In this document: positions 24,996-36,099 of the stretch, piece after piece
How the letters are laid out: each line of letters begins with the position of its first letter
How positions within the stretch are numbered: the stretch's first letter is position 1
Assembly: GCA_023231475.1 (NCBI GenBank)
Contig: JALJEE010001258.1
Coordinates: 1-64,000, forward strand
From: Seison nebaliae
Taxonomy: Eukaryota; Rotifera; Pararotatoria; Seisonacea; Seisonidae
Length of the DNA stretch: 64,000 nt
Direction: 5' to 3'
The notes under the pieces: generated by a model
The model's input: only the letters and a program-made list of their open reading frames with translations
Told to the model about the DNA's origin: nothing
Database searches by the model: none
Position numbers and translations under genes: made by a program

Positions 24996-26780
24996 TTAGA
25001 AGAATCGATTCATCATTTTCGTGACGATATTCAAATGATTATCCGTTATCATTGTGGTGGTGGGTGAATAAAAGATGACAGCCATAATTCCGATACCGAT
25101 AACAGACGCCATTGCCCATGATGCTGGTCGATTGATGAAGGAGATTGTATGTTTTCTCACCGTCAATGTCCCTGATGTTTTGGCATGATTATTATTATTA
25201 TTTGAATTTATTCCACTTCTCTCGTCTAACATCTTCTTTCTCACACTCCAATTATCCAGCATTCCATCGAACGTCGAGGGTGGAGCGGCAGCGAAAATTT
25301 CCAAAGTCTTCTCGAACAATTGTGGGAGATTTGTCGAACCTGTCAATCGACGTAATGTGGCATGGAGAGTGACGAAATCGTCGTTTTCCAACACTTTCTC
25401 CCGCTCCAACACAATGATGCCCACACACATATATATGATAGTTTTCGGATGTTTGGCTGCCAAGAGAAATTCGAAAATTTGCTGACAATAATTTAATGAG
25501 TCGATATCGTGACACATCCAAGTGACGAGCCAAGACACGGCAAAATTGGCCGTTTCGTGCTGAGAGAGATAAAGACGTTCTGCCAATTCCTCGTCCACTT
25601 CATTCAATAACGGTACGATAAATCCCAATAATTTTTGTGCTTCCGTCATCGTCTCTGCCATATAATCATCGAAATGATGTAATGTGAGAGATTGAAGGAA
25701 GTTGATGAGTTCATTGTCTAATTTGATCATTGATCGATCGTCATTTGATTGATTAGTCTGATGAACAATTTGATCGAATAGGAAAGTGAGAACGAATGTG
25801 AAAATGATATCATGAAATCCTTGATAATAATGAAGATGTTTATTATTGTCCAATATCCACAAAATGATATTTCTCGTTTCGTTTATAAGGAAATTGCCGA
25901 TTTTCTCTTTATCTTCCGTCGTCATCATCATATGAGGAAAAAACGATTCGTTGAATGTGGAATTGAGTCGTTTTCCTAATCGATTGACATCAAGTGTAAT
26001 TTGATTAAAATAAGAATTCTGTTTCAATTCTTCTTCATTCACAAACATCGAATGTCGATGTTGTGGGATGGGTTCATTCGAATTTCTTAATCCTTCTTCA
26101 AATCCATATGAATTTGTCATATTTCCTTTTCTCTGTCTCAAATAATTCTCATTATGTTTCTCCAATGTCCTCATTCTCATACGACTATTAAACCGTTCAG
26201 TTGACATCTCATTCTTCTCATCATTTGATGATTCATCATTTGTGATTGTTGTGGTAAGTGTCGAATCGACATCATTAATGAAACTGGAACTATCTTCCGA
26301 AATTGAATTTTCCGTCCCGTACAAACCACGAATGACCCGTCGCCAACAATCTCGCCGATATTTCTGTCCCATGGACGTGATAGGCCAAATTCGGTCGCCC
26401 GCGTTTTGAGTGCCCAATAACGGATTGAGGAAGATCATTCGCAATTCCTCCAACGTCAAATTCGTTATATAATCGAATTTCCGCTCGTCAATACATTTGT
26501 TGATTGAGCAAATGAATTTCGTCTTTTTCAAACGTTTTATCAATTTCTTCAATTCGATTTCGATCTCTAACGATCGTTTCTCACTCTGATCCAACACATT
26601 GCCACTATTCACCAAATTACTAATTGTTGGCGATGTGATCGACGACGAACTGAACGTCGAATTGGAGAGATTATCCAAAATCGGAATATTTTCCGGTGTC
26701 GACGATTCTCGCGCCACTATTGGCCTCAATTTCCCATCGACTTTTTGCGGTCGTCGCAATCGAACACCTGAAGTATCCAT
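24996..26780 (-). CDS. TBC1D20: TBC1D20-like Rab GTPase-activating protein, ER-anchored
   Basis: A single-exon open frame of 594 residues. The TBC domain carries the arginine finger IxxDxxR as ITLDVNR (about 261-267) and the glutamine finger in HYYQGFHDI (about 315-323), the dual-finger mechanism of TBC RabGAPs. Downstream blocks such as FAVSWLVTWMCHD and the hydrophobic C-terminal anchor (WAMASVIGIGIMAVIFY, about 555-571) match TBC1D20, a RAB1/RAB18 GAP of the ER membrane in other animals. An insertion of about 90 Ser/Asn/Glu-rich residues lies before the arginine finger. The start at 26,780 is the first in-frame ATG of a long open stretch. The gene is convergent with the Ig/FN3 receptor. 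Confidence 0.92.
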   Translation of the reverse strand: MDTSGVRLRRPQKVDGKLRPIVARESSTPENIPILDNLSNSTFSSSSITSPTISNLVNSGNVLDQSEKRSLEIEIELKKLIKRLKKTKFICSINKCIDERKFDYITNLTLEELRMIFLNPLLGTQNAGDRIWPITSMGQKYRRDCWRRVIRGLYGTENSISEDSSSFINDVDSTLTTTITNDESSNDEKNEMSTERFNSRMRMRTLEKHNENYLRQRKGNMTNSYGFEEGLRNSNEPIPQHRHSMFVNEEELKQNSYFNQITLDVNRLGKRLNSTFNESFFPHMMMTTEDKEKIGNFLINETRNIILWILDNNKHLHYYQGFHDIIFTFVLTFLFDQIVHQTNQSNDDRSMIKLDNELINFLQSLTLHHFDDYMAETMTEAQKLLGFIVPLLNEVDEELAERLYLSQHETANFAVSWLVTWMCHDIDSLNYCQQIFEFLLAAKHPKTIIYMCVGIIVLEREKVLENDDFVTLHATLRRLTGSTNLPQLFEKTLEIFAAAPPSTFDGMLDNWSVRKKMLDERSGINSNNNNNHAKTSGTLTVRKHTISFINRPASWAMASVIGIGIMAVIFYSPTTTMITDNHLNIVTKMMNRFF

Positions 26781-27543
26781 GAGTTAAATTCACGAAATTT
26801 ATTCACTTCACTTTGATTCAAACAATCAACATTGAAGAATTGAACTAAAAATTCACAGAAAGAAAAAACTAAAAGAAAATGGAAAAATCACTTCCAATTC
26901 TTTCCACACAAATAAAATATTCAAAAATTTTTTCAATTTTATTCACTCTTATATACAACCGACATAGCTACGTAGTTAAACGTATCTCCATTATTTTCAT
27001 TAATCATTCTTCTCCTCTTTCTCACTTATTCTTCTCATTCTTTCTCTCAAATTACTTTTCTCAATTTTTAGCCTTTCTCTCCCATCCTCCAACCATCTTT
27101 TCTTCCAATATTTCCATTTAATTCTTCCATCATATAACCATCTTTTCTCTCACAGTATTCTTTCTTAAAAAACGCTTATCAGTCGATAAAATCTATTTAG
27201 AATGGAAATTAAAAAATTTAATGATAATTTAAAAATGAAAATTTTTTAAATTATTTTTAATATTTAAAGATAATTTTAAATAAAAAATTGTAAAATTTTT
27301 AATTAAAATAGAAAAGTTTTATGATAATGTTTTATGGAGAGTAGAAAAATTTTATTGATAATCTTTTATGGAGAATTGAAAAATAGAATGATAATTTTAT
27401 ACGGATAATTAAATAAATAGAATGATAAAGTTTTGGAGAATGGGTCTTTAGGAGAGAGAAATAGAACTGATCAGTTATCTTTATTCTAGAATCGTGACAG
27501 AAAGTGAATTCTCTTTATGAATGAAAATGAGTAGAATAAAATG
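26781..27543. other. Intergenic spacer between TBC1D20 and the Ly6 gene
   Basis: AT-rich sequence with repeated 'ttttatggagaa' phrases near 27,310-27,450. It should contain the TBC1D20 promoter (minus strand). No coding potential was seen. Confidence 0.5.
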
Positions 27544-27549
27544 TTTATT
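27544..27549 (-). promoter_or_regulatory. Poly(A) signal of the Ly6-domain gene
   Basis: TTTATT on the plus strand is AATAAA on the minus strand, 18 bases beyond the stop codon at 27,567. Confidence 0.6.
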
Positions 27550-27566
27550 GGATGAAACGAGCCATA

Positions 27567-28124
27567 TCATCGTAAGAAGAATGGAATGAGAACTAGAAGA
27601 AGAGTCTTGCCGACTGTGACCAATTCTCCCGAATTACATTTGTTTCCATTGCAACAATAGAATTGGGATTTATCAAGAAACTCTTTCTTCGTCTTCTCAC
27701 TCTCTAAATTGGGAAGAAGATAATTCTTCGATTGACATTCCGCTTTAGTTGCGCATCGACGTCGCACATCTACAACAGAGGAATTATGAAAGACAAATTT
27801 ATTCTATCACTACACCTAACAATTATAAGTGGCTGATTCACGAGTCAGTTTCGAACTATTCGTTTTCTCCATAGCTGGTGGGAAAATGTATTTCTTTAAT
27901 TTAAATTTTAAAAAAAAAACGGAGAAAGATGCAATGGTAACCATACATTGAGTATGGTCTTTGGGACACTGTTCAATTTTGAATATGGTGACGGGCGCGC
28001 CTTCGACGTAAGATTCTCTACATGACGGGTCGTTTTGATTGTTGGTCAAGCAAGTGTAGCAATTTAATGAGTAAAAAGTTGAAGGAAGGAAACTACAAAG
28101 TAATAGAACCAGAATCATTTTCAT
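27567..28124 (-). CDS. Ly6/uPAR-domain GPI-anchored protein
   Basis: Three exons on the minus strand (28124-27942, 27893-27821, 27769-27567) join to 152 residues; the introns are 48 and 51 bases. A signal peptide (MKMILVLLLCSFLPSTFYS) precedes the three-finger fold start LNCYTC. The disulfide pattern continues with DPSC, CPKDHTQC and RRRC and ends in the hallmark CCNGNKCN. The hydrophobic tail (GELVTVGKTLLLVLIPFFLR) fits a GPI-attachment signal. Such proteins are extracellular ligands or modulators; no specific partner can be named. The exon 1-2 join is the weakest point: an alternative acceptor at 27,875 would need a different donor and would lose a cysteine. Confidence 0.82.
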
Positions 28125-28933
28125 TAAAATGTTCGTTAGGAATTATACCAAAATATATTTATAGTAAGAGAGAAATGAACAGATTCGTGTAAGTGGACAC
28201 CAATTCAAACGTTAATGTATCAGATTCGATTTCAATCGATTATTTACTGATTTCAACGTTTTCTTCTTTTCGCACTACAATCGAAATTTAAACATTGTAA
28301 TTTTAGATCTCACTATACGTCCTTATCAAAACATCGACATCAATTAACAACGAAATCATAAAGAAGAATTAGCAAACACTTATCTCTGTCGAATGGCAGA
28401 CCTTTCCATCTCTTCCGATATGTTCCACCTAATTATCTATCTCAATTAATCACGTTTCTATAAAATTCCATAACATGTCGAATTTTCCTATAATGTAATT
28501 TGGAAAGTGTTTCAAGGACTCTCTACTTCTACTCTCCCATTTCATCCAATTCTTATCAATTCAAATGATTTCCATACAACTTTCAAATTTATCATGTTCT
28601 AGTTCGATTGACCCGATTCCATTTCAACCCACTTGCTACCCTTCTCCAACACCACCACCACTATCACCACTTCTTATCTCACTTCATCAAATTAATTCGA
28701 ATTATCATCTAAATATTATCAATTTCTCACAGTTTATTCCTATTTGCTGTTGAACTCCCAAATAAAATTATGTTAAACGAAATAATATAATTAAATTAAA
28801 ATTAAATTAATAATTTTTCAAATTAATAAGTTAGAAGTTGATGAACTACATAAGGAAATATTAAACAATTTTCTTTTCTAATAAATATGATGACCAAAAA
28901 TTGGTCGATCTGGGTCGAAATATTGTTTTTGAT
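28125..28933. other. Spacer between the Ly6 gene and the hAT remnant
   Basis: About 0.8 kb of AT-rich DNA. The only open frame (28,565-28,753 plus) is pyrimidine- and Pro-rich noise. It probably holds the Ly6 promoter. No inverted terminal repeat for the hAT copy was recognised here. Confidence 0.5.
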
Positions 28934-30253
28934 CTATTCGTCGTAGAAAAATTTCAACGCTACCGACTTGTTAGCGTGAAGAAATGTTAGATTGGAAAAG
29001 TTTTCATCGGTGAGACAATTTCTTTTCGGGATGTAAATATTCCTCGCCGATGAGAACATTTTTCCCGACTTTAAAGAATTTATGGAGATGCAATTAATTC
29101 CTTTAACAATTTTATAAAGAATGGGCAAAGTTTTTTGGTTTGTTAACCAATATTCTTCGAAACCTTCATGCTTCAAACGCTTACGTTCGATGGAATACCT
29201 AGCCATATCATCCGATAAATCCTGATTCTCTTCAACTTTTTCTTGTATAGCGTTGAATTTTATTTGCCCCGTATCGGTATATTCCAATTGTTCGTCATCG
29301 TCATCGGGATAAACTATTGTTTCAATTTTGAAAGATTCGCAAACGTTACTCAATATTGACGCCAATTTATCTCCGACCAAATTCTTGTTCATTTTTTTCA
29401 ATTCCCGTGGTCCGAACGAAGGATTAACGTATGCTGCGGCGATAAGGAATTTATTTTCCAAATAACCCTCGAGCCGTTTTTCCAGATTTTTACAAATATC
29501 GGAAACAGCCTTAAGGTAAGATCTATAAAATCTTTCCGTTGCGGCTATTTCTGAATCCCGTAATTCCTCCGAAGAACTAAAGCAGTTACTTATATGATCG
29601 CTGACGTCCTTCTTTATATTATCATACCATTTCATTAAGGAATATGTATATTGAATAATTATCTCTGTCCTATCTTTCATCATTTGTTCTGTAAAACCCT
29701 TAAGCGGTTCGAAAAACAAAATTAATGTTGAGAAATCGGGCAAATCTTCATATTTTATTCATTGTAAAGGAATTTTATTCTTTAAAATTGATTGCAACAT
29801 CAGATATGTGGAGTTCCATCTTGTAACAACGTCCAGCTTCAATTGTGGAATTCTGATATTGGGAGACGATTTCAATTCCTCCAGTTCATGGAAAATTGTG
29901 GGCAATTTTTTAACTTGTAGAACAAGGTTTTTCCAACTCTTCACTGTGCCGCGAACAAAGGTGTTATTTTCCAATAAATCCTTTGAAACTAAATTTGTTG
30001 AATGAAGAATGCATTTCAAGTGTTCGAATCCTGAAAACGCGCTTATCATATTCGAGGCACTATCTGTGCAAACATTTCGTAACAAATCGATATTTATATT
30101 CTTATTTCGTAAATAGTTCATTATTGTTGTTCTAATGTTTTCCGCAGTATGTTCTTCAACAAAAGGAATCATCGCCAAACCAAACTTTTCAATCTCAAAA
30201 TTGTTCACAATTCTTATCGCTAAACTAATAAATCTGCTCTTAGCATGATTCTA
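28934..30253 (-). pseudogene. hAT-superfamily transposase remnant
   Basis: A minus-strand frame reads from about 30,253 to 28,934, broken only by one in-frame TGA at 29,761-29,759. The upstream half shows hAT catalytic-core features: RFISLAIRIV, the acidic CTDSASNM, a conserved CILHSTNLV (C..H) and TRWNSTYLML. The downstream half ends in the hAT C-terminal dimerisation region (YWLTNQKTLPILYKIVKGIN, then MFSSARNIYIPKRNCL). The N-terminal BED zinc finger and clear terminal inverted repeats are missing. It is therefore a truncated, probably inactive copy. The almost intact frame implies fairly recent loss or past domestication. Confidence 0.88.
28934..30253 (-). mobile_element. Class II DNA transposon fragment (hAT)
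   Basis: The extent is given by the transposase remnant only. Target-site duplications and terminal inverted repeats could not be defined, so the true borders may lie outside these coordinates, for example near the 18-base repeats at 30,485-30,551. Confidence 0.6.
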
Positions 30254-30484
30254 ATTTCTTATTCTTTTATTATTTACTTTTTTATTTCTTATAATATTTC
30301 ATTAAAAATATATATTATTTTACTCGTACAAACAAAATTACCTTTTTATTTCTAATTTTTGAGTTCGTATTGTGGAAACTGACTAGATTGTTCTCTATCC
30401 GTATCTTTATTTATATAAGAAAAGGAAATTCCTTATCTACTTCTCTCTCTTTCAGTCAATAGAACAGCCTGAAAAAATATGTAT

Positions 30485-30551
30485 ACAAAAGGGTGCCGTT
30501 TTGTACATTTTCTCATTTTTTAGAAAAAAATATAAAAGGGTGCCGTTTTGT
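30485..30551. repeat. Duplicated 18-base palindromic element
   Basis: The sequence aaaagggtgccgttttgt occurs at 30,487-30,504 and again at 30,534-30,551, 47 bases apart. The first copy is flanked to give acaaaagggtgccgttttgt, an imperfect palindrome. It lies between the hAT remnant and the clathrin fragment. Confidence 0.85.
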
Positions 30552-30556
30552 CCTAG

Positions 30557-30812
30557 ATTCGTCCGATTATGGGATTGGAAAGGAGAACATCACCTTCGAC
30601 ATCGGTGACGATGCAATCGGATAAATATATTTGTGTGCTCGATCGAAATTTCGAGGATAATTCGAACACGCTCATAGTGTTGGATTTGGAGGATGTGGAA
30701 AATCTGTTGAAACGACGAATGAGGGCAGATTAGGTCATAATGAATCCTTCCGATAAGATCATCGCACTCAAATCGGAGAGAATATTTCAGAGCTATTGTT
30801 AACCCAGCTTTT
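30557..30812 (+). pseudogene. Clathrin heavy chain N-terminal fragment (broken)
   Basis: Two adjacent plus-strand frames match the start of clathrin heavy chain. The first (YGIGKENITF, about 30,568-30,597) shifts at about 30,598 into a second (VTMQSDKYICVLDRNFED, then NTLIVLDLED). After an in-frame TAG at 30,731-30,733 the same frame continues VIMNPSDKIIALKSERIFQ and then stops again. These correspond to the first blades of the terminal beta-propeller, which binds adaptors in clathrin coats. One frameshift plus two stops within about 80 residues make it non-functional. The codon preference (TCG, CGA, GAT, TTG) still matches native genes, so it is a copy of a host gene. No other part of the gene was found nearby. 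Confidence 0.75.
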
Positions 30813-31685
30813 CCCAGGAAAACCATGCCTAATATCGGATGAGGCATTGTTTTCTCTATTACTTTCGCACCGTCGGAAGGTTGATCGAAATTGAGATACA
30901 ATTCTCGAACTTGAAAACGGAAATTTTACCCCACTCAACCATCGAAATATCTGATAATTTCTCAATTCGTTATTTATGACGAATTGAACTGTCAATTTCA
31001 TCGTCGAATTATTTTCTTTAAATTATTTATTTGTCTCATGAGATTTGTTGTCTGTTTTATTCAATTTACTTTCCATTTAGAAAAGCATGAGATAGAAATG
31101 AAATGGAGAAATTTGAATAAATTCCATCATTTCGTCCATTTCTTCTCATTATCCTTTATTTTCGACCTTCGACCAATTTTATAATCTGTAATTTTCATAA
31201 AGTTATTCATAAAGAAAAATATGAAAATAAAAAAATTGTAAAAGAAATGGACTTTTTTATTCGAAAAAATTATATGAGAAATTCTCATTGAGAATAATCA
31301 TCCTAAGAGAAATGGAGAATTGATGAATTTCTTTCATTGTCGATGACTGGTAGTTCGTCGTAATTGCCTCAATTTCTTCTTATGTTGTTGACATGTCCTA
31401 TCGGTGAGGGGGAGGAAGGATAGATATAAATGAAGTAAATGTGAGAAGTTTTCGTATTTGCGTCGATTGGACAAATGAAGGAGTGACAACTGCAATAAAA
31501 GAGATTCGATTAGTATGAGTAGAGTGAAATGAGAAATGTTTTTGGTGAGGAATTTGCTGAATAAATTGAATTTAGTCAGAAAATCGAATTTCCGTTCCGA
31601 TTAAACGGTTGAGGAGCAACATGATATAGACTAGTAAGATGATTAGTGGTGTCGTTTCTATACAAAATAATGGAATGGGATGTCG
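30813..31685. other. Spacer downstream of CDC14
   Basis: About 0.9 kb. Minus-strand open frames at 30,590-31,001 overlap the clathrin fragment in antisense and are taken as shadows. The rest is AT-rich and holds the CDC14 3' UTR. No other feature was recognised. Confidence 0.5.
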
Positions 31686-33912
31686 TTACCTCCACTGATT
31701 ATTACACCAGAAATTATCACTCTTTGAATTGATTGATGATGTAGATGTGGTGAGAGGATTGATCAATTGATCATTCGAATTGTGATGATTCAATTGTTTG
31801 TTCGATAAAAAATGAAGTAGATGAGGTTTCTTCGGTACGAGAAGTTGTTTTGGATTATTCAATTTTGATTTAGTCGCTAATAATTCGATTTTGTTCGTCG
31901 AATGATGGTTTTTCTGATGGTATTGGAAATTGGCGTTCGAAGTAAGAATAGTAGAAAATCGATTTTCATCGTTGCGTATCGGATGAGAGGGGACGATATC
32001 ATCGACGTTCCTCGAACTCTTCGTCGCTTTCAATCGATTTCTCTGATGTAATTTCTCGTGTTTGACTTTCAGTAACGAATCGGCTTGACCTACCACGCCG
32101 TTCCGTTCCGAAATCGAATAAGTAGACGACGATTTGAAGATGTTCTCATTCGATTCGATCATTTCGTCAGGTTTTCCATTCGGAAAAAATTTGAAATCGT
32201 CGAAAATGGATGCAGTACAACTATTATCGTATTTCCGATAGACGGTGACTTTGAGATATTTTCGGTGGATGGTTGATGGATATGTTCGTTCCCATAAGAC
32301 TTGTTGGATTTTTTGAAGATGTGATTGCTGCTCACCGATGATGGAGCCGGGTCGACAAATTCTTATCCAGCCAATCGCCTCCACAGCGGAATAGCCATAA
32401 TGTTTCATTAGATATACTCCGATTAAGTAGCCGGTACGTCCCAAACCGGCTAAAATTTAATTTAAAAAATTTTTAAAAAGTTTTATAAAAAAGTTATTTA
32501 TAATAATATATGAAGTTAGGAAACCTTTGCAATGGACAGCAACTGCTCCGTCCGTATTTTCACAGACGTTCAAAAACCGTCGTATGATATCGACGGATGG
32601 ACAACTGCCATCTTCGAAATACATTTGATAATGATGAAAGCCTTGAGTGGTGAAGTCGTCGGGATTGTACATCTCCCGATTCAGTTGGACGATACTGTGA
32701 ACATTTTTCTTGTGGAAATAATCGAAATATTTGGCGGGAGGATGGTACGAATATCCTTCGTAACGTCCCTTGCCTATCGGACTACTGAAAGCCAATAATT
32801 TCCCAGGTATGATCCAATTAAGATCTCCATTCTCTACTCTCTAAAACAAATGAATGGAGGGAGGAAGGAAGGGAGAGAAAAATGATTATGAATGAATTGC
32901 CGTTTTATTCATCTAAATTTTAAACTTCCCAATGTACATATTCACCATAATCGAATGTGTCGAACAGAAATATTCCATTAGCCTTCGCCTAAATTATTCA
33001 TTAGAATGAGATGAGTGGAATGATTGAAAGATGAAATGATTCTCCTCTTCCTCATTTCACAAGAGTATTTCATTCGTCTCTTTCACATTTTTTTTAAGGG
33101 GCAAAAGATGTTTGTGCAAAAAACAACGTTCTTGTTGTTGTTCTTGTTGTTTTTAATGAGAGTAAAATAATTTATTACTTACCTTAGCAACGGCGGAAAT
33201 GCAATGTTCAACCGATAATTGAAATAATGATCTTCCAGCACTGGCATCTCTAGTTCCCCATAAAATTTCCAAACCGAAAAATTATTAGATAAAATAATTT
33301 ATTTGCAATCACAATATTCAGAATAATAAGAAGAATCTCAGAAATTAGTTCGATTATGATCAGGAATTAATTTTGAGAAGCAAGTAGTAAAAGAAGTGAA
33401 TGGAATGAATAATAACCGATATTTCAAAAATTCATGTCGTCCATTAAGCTTCTTATAAACATGTTTTGGATCAGCCCCACACAACACCTAAAGAAAGAGA
33501 GAGAGAGAAAGAGAAACAATATGAATGATATGTAGAAGAGGATTCCGATCAAATTGAGCAAGTAAATTGCATTAAGCGAACGACACATGAAAGTGGAGGA
33601 TTGAATGTTGGAGGTAAAAAAATTTGTGAAAAATTCTCTTACCAACAGCGTAACATCCGATGAGGAATGCATTATTTACAAGTTCATTCTCACTCTTCTC
33701 CGTACATTGATGGACGACTTGTTTGTGATGTCGGAGCAATGTGTCCATCTTCTGACAATAGCGATACAGTTTCGCCAAGTTGGGAGGACCGAAATCGGCA
33801 TTGAAGGCAACATATTCGATGTAGAACTGCGCGTCAAAATATAAGATATTCTGATCATTCTCCTCGTCCACTCGTCGACCATTTGATGAATTGATATGGA
33901 AATGTAATCGAT
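31686..33912 (-). CDS. cdc14: CDC14 dual-specificity phosphatase (first exon not found)
   Basis: Six minus-strand exons were assembled: 33912-33647, 33487-33417, 33249-33183, 32988-32926, 32840-32525, 32449-31686. They read RLHF, then [51 protein letters not shown] and [13 protein letters not shown], then the phosphatase loop HCKAGLGRTG and [15 protein letters not shown]. This is the standard CDC14 A/B-domain layout. The catalytic Cys and Arg of CX5R are present; an intron falls inside the loop (HCK|AGLGRTG). CDC14 removes Cdk-type phosphates (pSer-Pro) and acts in mitotic exit, cytokinesis or repair. The tail is Ser/Asn/Lys-rich and unconserved. The N-terminal exon (roughly 10-40 residues) must lie upstream of an acceptor at 33,913. 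Donor GTTGGT after exon 33912-33647 was chosen because it preserves frame and homology, unlike GTAAGA four bases later. Confidence 0.9.
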
Positions 33913-33919
33913 CTATCGT

Positions 33920-36065
33920 CGATAGGATAATCGAAATTGAGAAGTAATTTAGGGAAAGTTAGGAGGAAAATCAACTAGGAATGATTGTGATTTTCGTCGT
34001 CATTTCTCTCTCTCTGGTTCTCTCTAGCGTACCATCGATCGAGCGAGCAGAAGATTAATAGTGTGGTCGACGCAAGTCATAGGATGACGGTACGATGAAT
34101 TATCAGCTTTGAACGAAACGTTGATCGGCAACTTTTCCTTTTGTACTTACTTTTCAGAATAAATAAATATTTCCTAAGAAGAAAACAAAGAATTATTATG
34201 TTTGTTCATTGCCATTCCTTCTTTTTATTAACACTATTCAATAATTGGTTGAATTTCTTATAGTATCTAACTAGTAGCGAATTGTCAGCCCCCTCCAACT
34301 GTCGAGATGTTAAGCAATCGTTCCGATTAGACGAATCGAATGTTTGGTTATTTATTGTCGTTTCCATGTAAGTCATTCATGTCGAATGAGTTCATATACA
34401 TCATATTTATTATATTCCCTTCCGATTATTAAGTGAACAGTTAAAGAGAAAATCTTTCATAACACTTTCCTTTCTAATCAATTATTATAAATCGAACATT
34501 CTACTACTCCTCTCCATCTGTGTCGAGTCGTGCTATACACACGTCAAATATCTATGTACATTTTTCACCTTATTCTCAATTTCGCCTCTCGGCACTTCGA
34601 TGAGAATTGGCCATACTAATAACATATATATCCCCCCGCCACGCCATCCAACGTCATTGGGAGAGCAAAATTCTTTATGATTGCCCCTTATGTAATCTTT
34701 GTGATTGTTTCAATAATTCTTCTCTGTTGTACTGGAATATCTCGCTCATTCTCATCGATAGATGAAAGAACTTTCTCTTTTTATTTCGACTTATCACGAA
34801 TGAGAGAGAGGGAGAGAGTTCCCTAAAAATTTTTTAACGGAACAATCAAAAAGAAAGTTTTTATTAAAAACTTTTCAATATCAATTTCTCTTTTGTGTAT
34901 TCTTTAGAAATTTTCAAATTTCTCATTCAAATCATTTACCGATTAATTCTCCTATCAATTCACATTATTTTCACATTTTCACCAATAATTCATTCTTCTA
35001 ATAAAATTAAATAATATTTTATCAGAGTCTCAAATTAGTCGATTGTCACTTAGAGAAATTTCCATAAATTGATTCCGTATGAATAATTTCATTGAAAGTT
35101 TCTTTGAAACAAGTTGAAATTGAAGTCACGACTGAAGTTCGATGTTATTCCATCTTATTTAACTAGTGGACGATGATGATGGTGTGAAGGAATCGAGTGA
35201 GAAATTGAAGGAAAAAGAAGGGGAATTATGAGGAAATATAATTCGTAGGCTGAAACAAATCGAACTTCTCATAAACTTCACATAATATTTTTCGTTATTT
35301 CATCAGAAAAACGGACCGGATGATGATTATAATGCAACATGATAAATAGGAGAAGGATAGAGTGAATTGGAGTGATAGCATCTCTCCAATCATTCTCAGT
35401 TGTTCGATGAGTTGATGGCGCTAGATTATTTTCTTCTTTTCCTTCGTATCATTCCTTCATATTATTGAGTAGACAATCATTGATGAGATTACCTCAATTT
35501 CTTATTCCTTCATAATCGCCACAACGTATTAGAGTGCACATGTGTCTCTTCCTTTCAAATCGACTTAACATAATAAAGTTCTCATGTGAATAGGAGAATG
35601 ATAATGTCATTAACGGAAAATGAACGTGCATTTTATTGAAATGAGAGAATTTTTTTTTTGATTTTTCTGAAACATTTTCTCCTCAACAAACATTTCTTCT
35701 GCTCGAGTGACATGCCGAAATGAATGTCATTAGAAATTCGGTATGTGTGTGTGTGAGAATGATGAATGTCCATTGTCTGATATCTATTCATCCTCCATCC
35801 TTGTGAAATGAAAGAGAAATTTCAAGTTCATTTTCGTTGATTCGCATAGGATGAAAATCGAATGAATTTCATCAACAAGTTTAATGAAATGAAGTGAGAA
35901 ATGGAATGTTGTAATAATATATTGCTATTTTGAAGTGTCATTAATTTCACATTTAGAGAGGGCAGTTGCGTGCCATTCTTTACACATGTTGCCCAACTAA
36001 TAATCATATAATTCTTCCCATCCCCAAATAAGTGAAAATATATGCCATTTATTTCATGTGCTCTC

Positions 36066-36099
<34 letters not shown>

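Noticed and set aside
27875-27946. Alternative Ly6 intron with donor GTATGG at 27,946 and acceptor at 27,875
   Set aside because: It keeps a reading frame but deletes the conserved Cys in HTQC and gives a longer intron than neighbours. The 27,941-27,894 intron keeps the cysteine pattern.
30590-31001. Two minus-strand open frames, 103 and 77 residues
   Set aside because: They lie antisense to the clathrin fragment, in two different frames, with foreign codon use. They are best explained as shadows.
33641-33646. GTAAGA as the donor of the first assembled CDC14 exon
   Set aside because: It leaves phase 1 and the next exon would hit a stop at its fifth codon. The GTTGGT donor preserves the conserved YAV-type junction and the frame.
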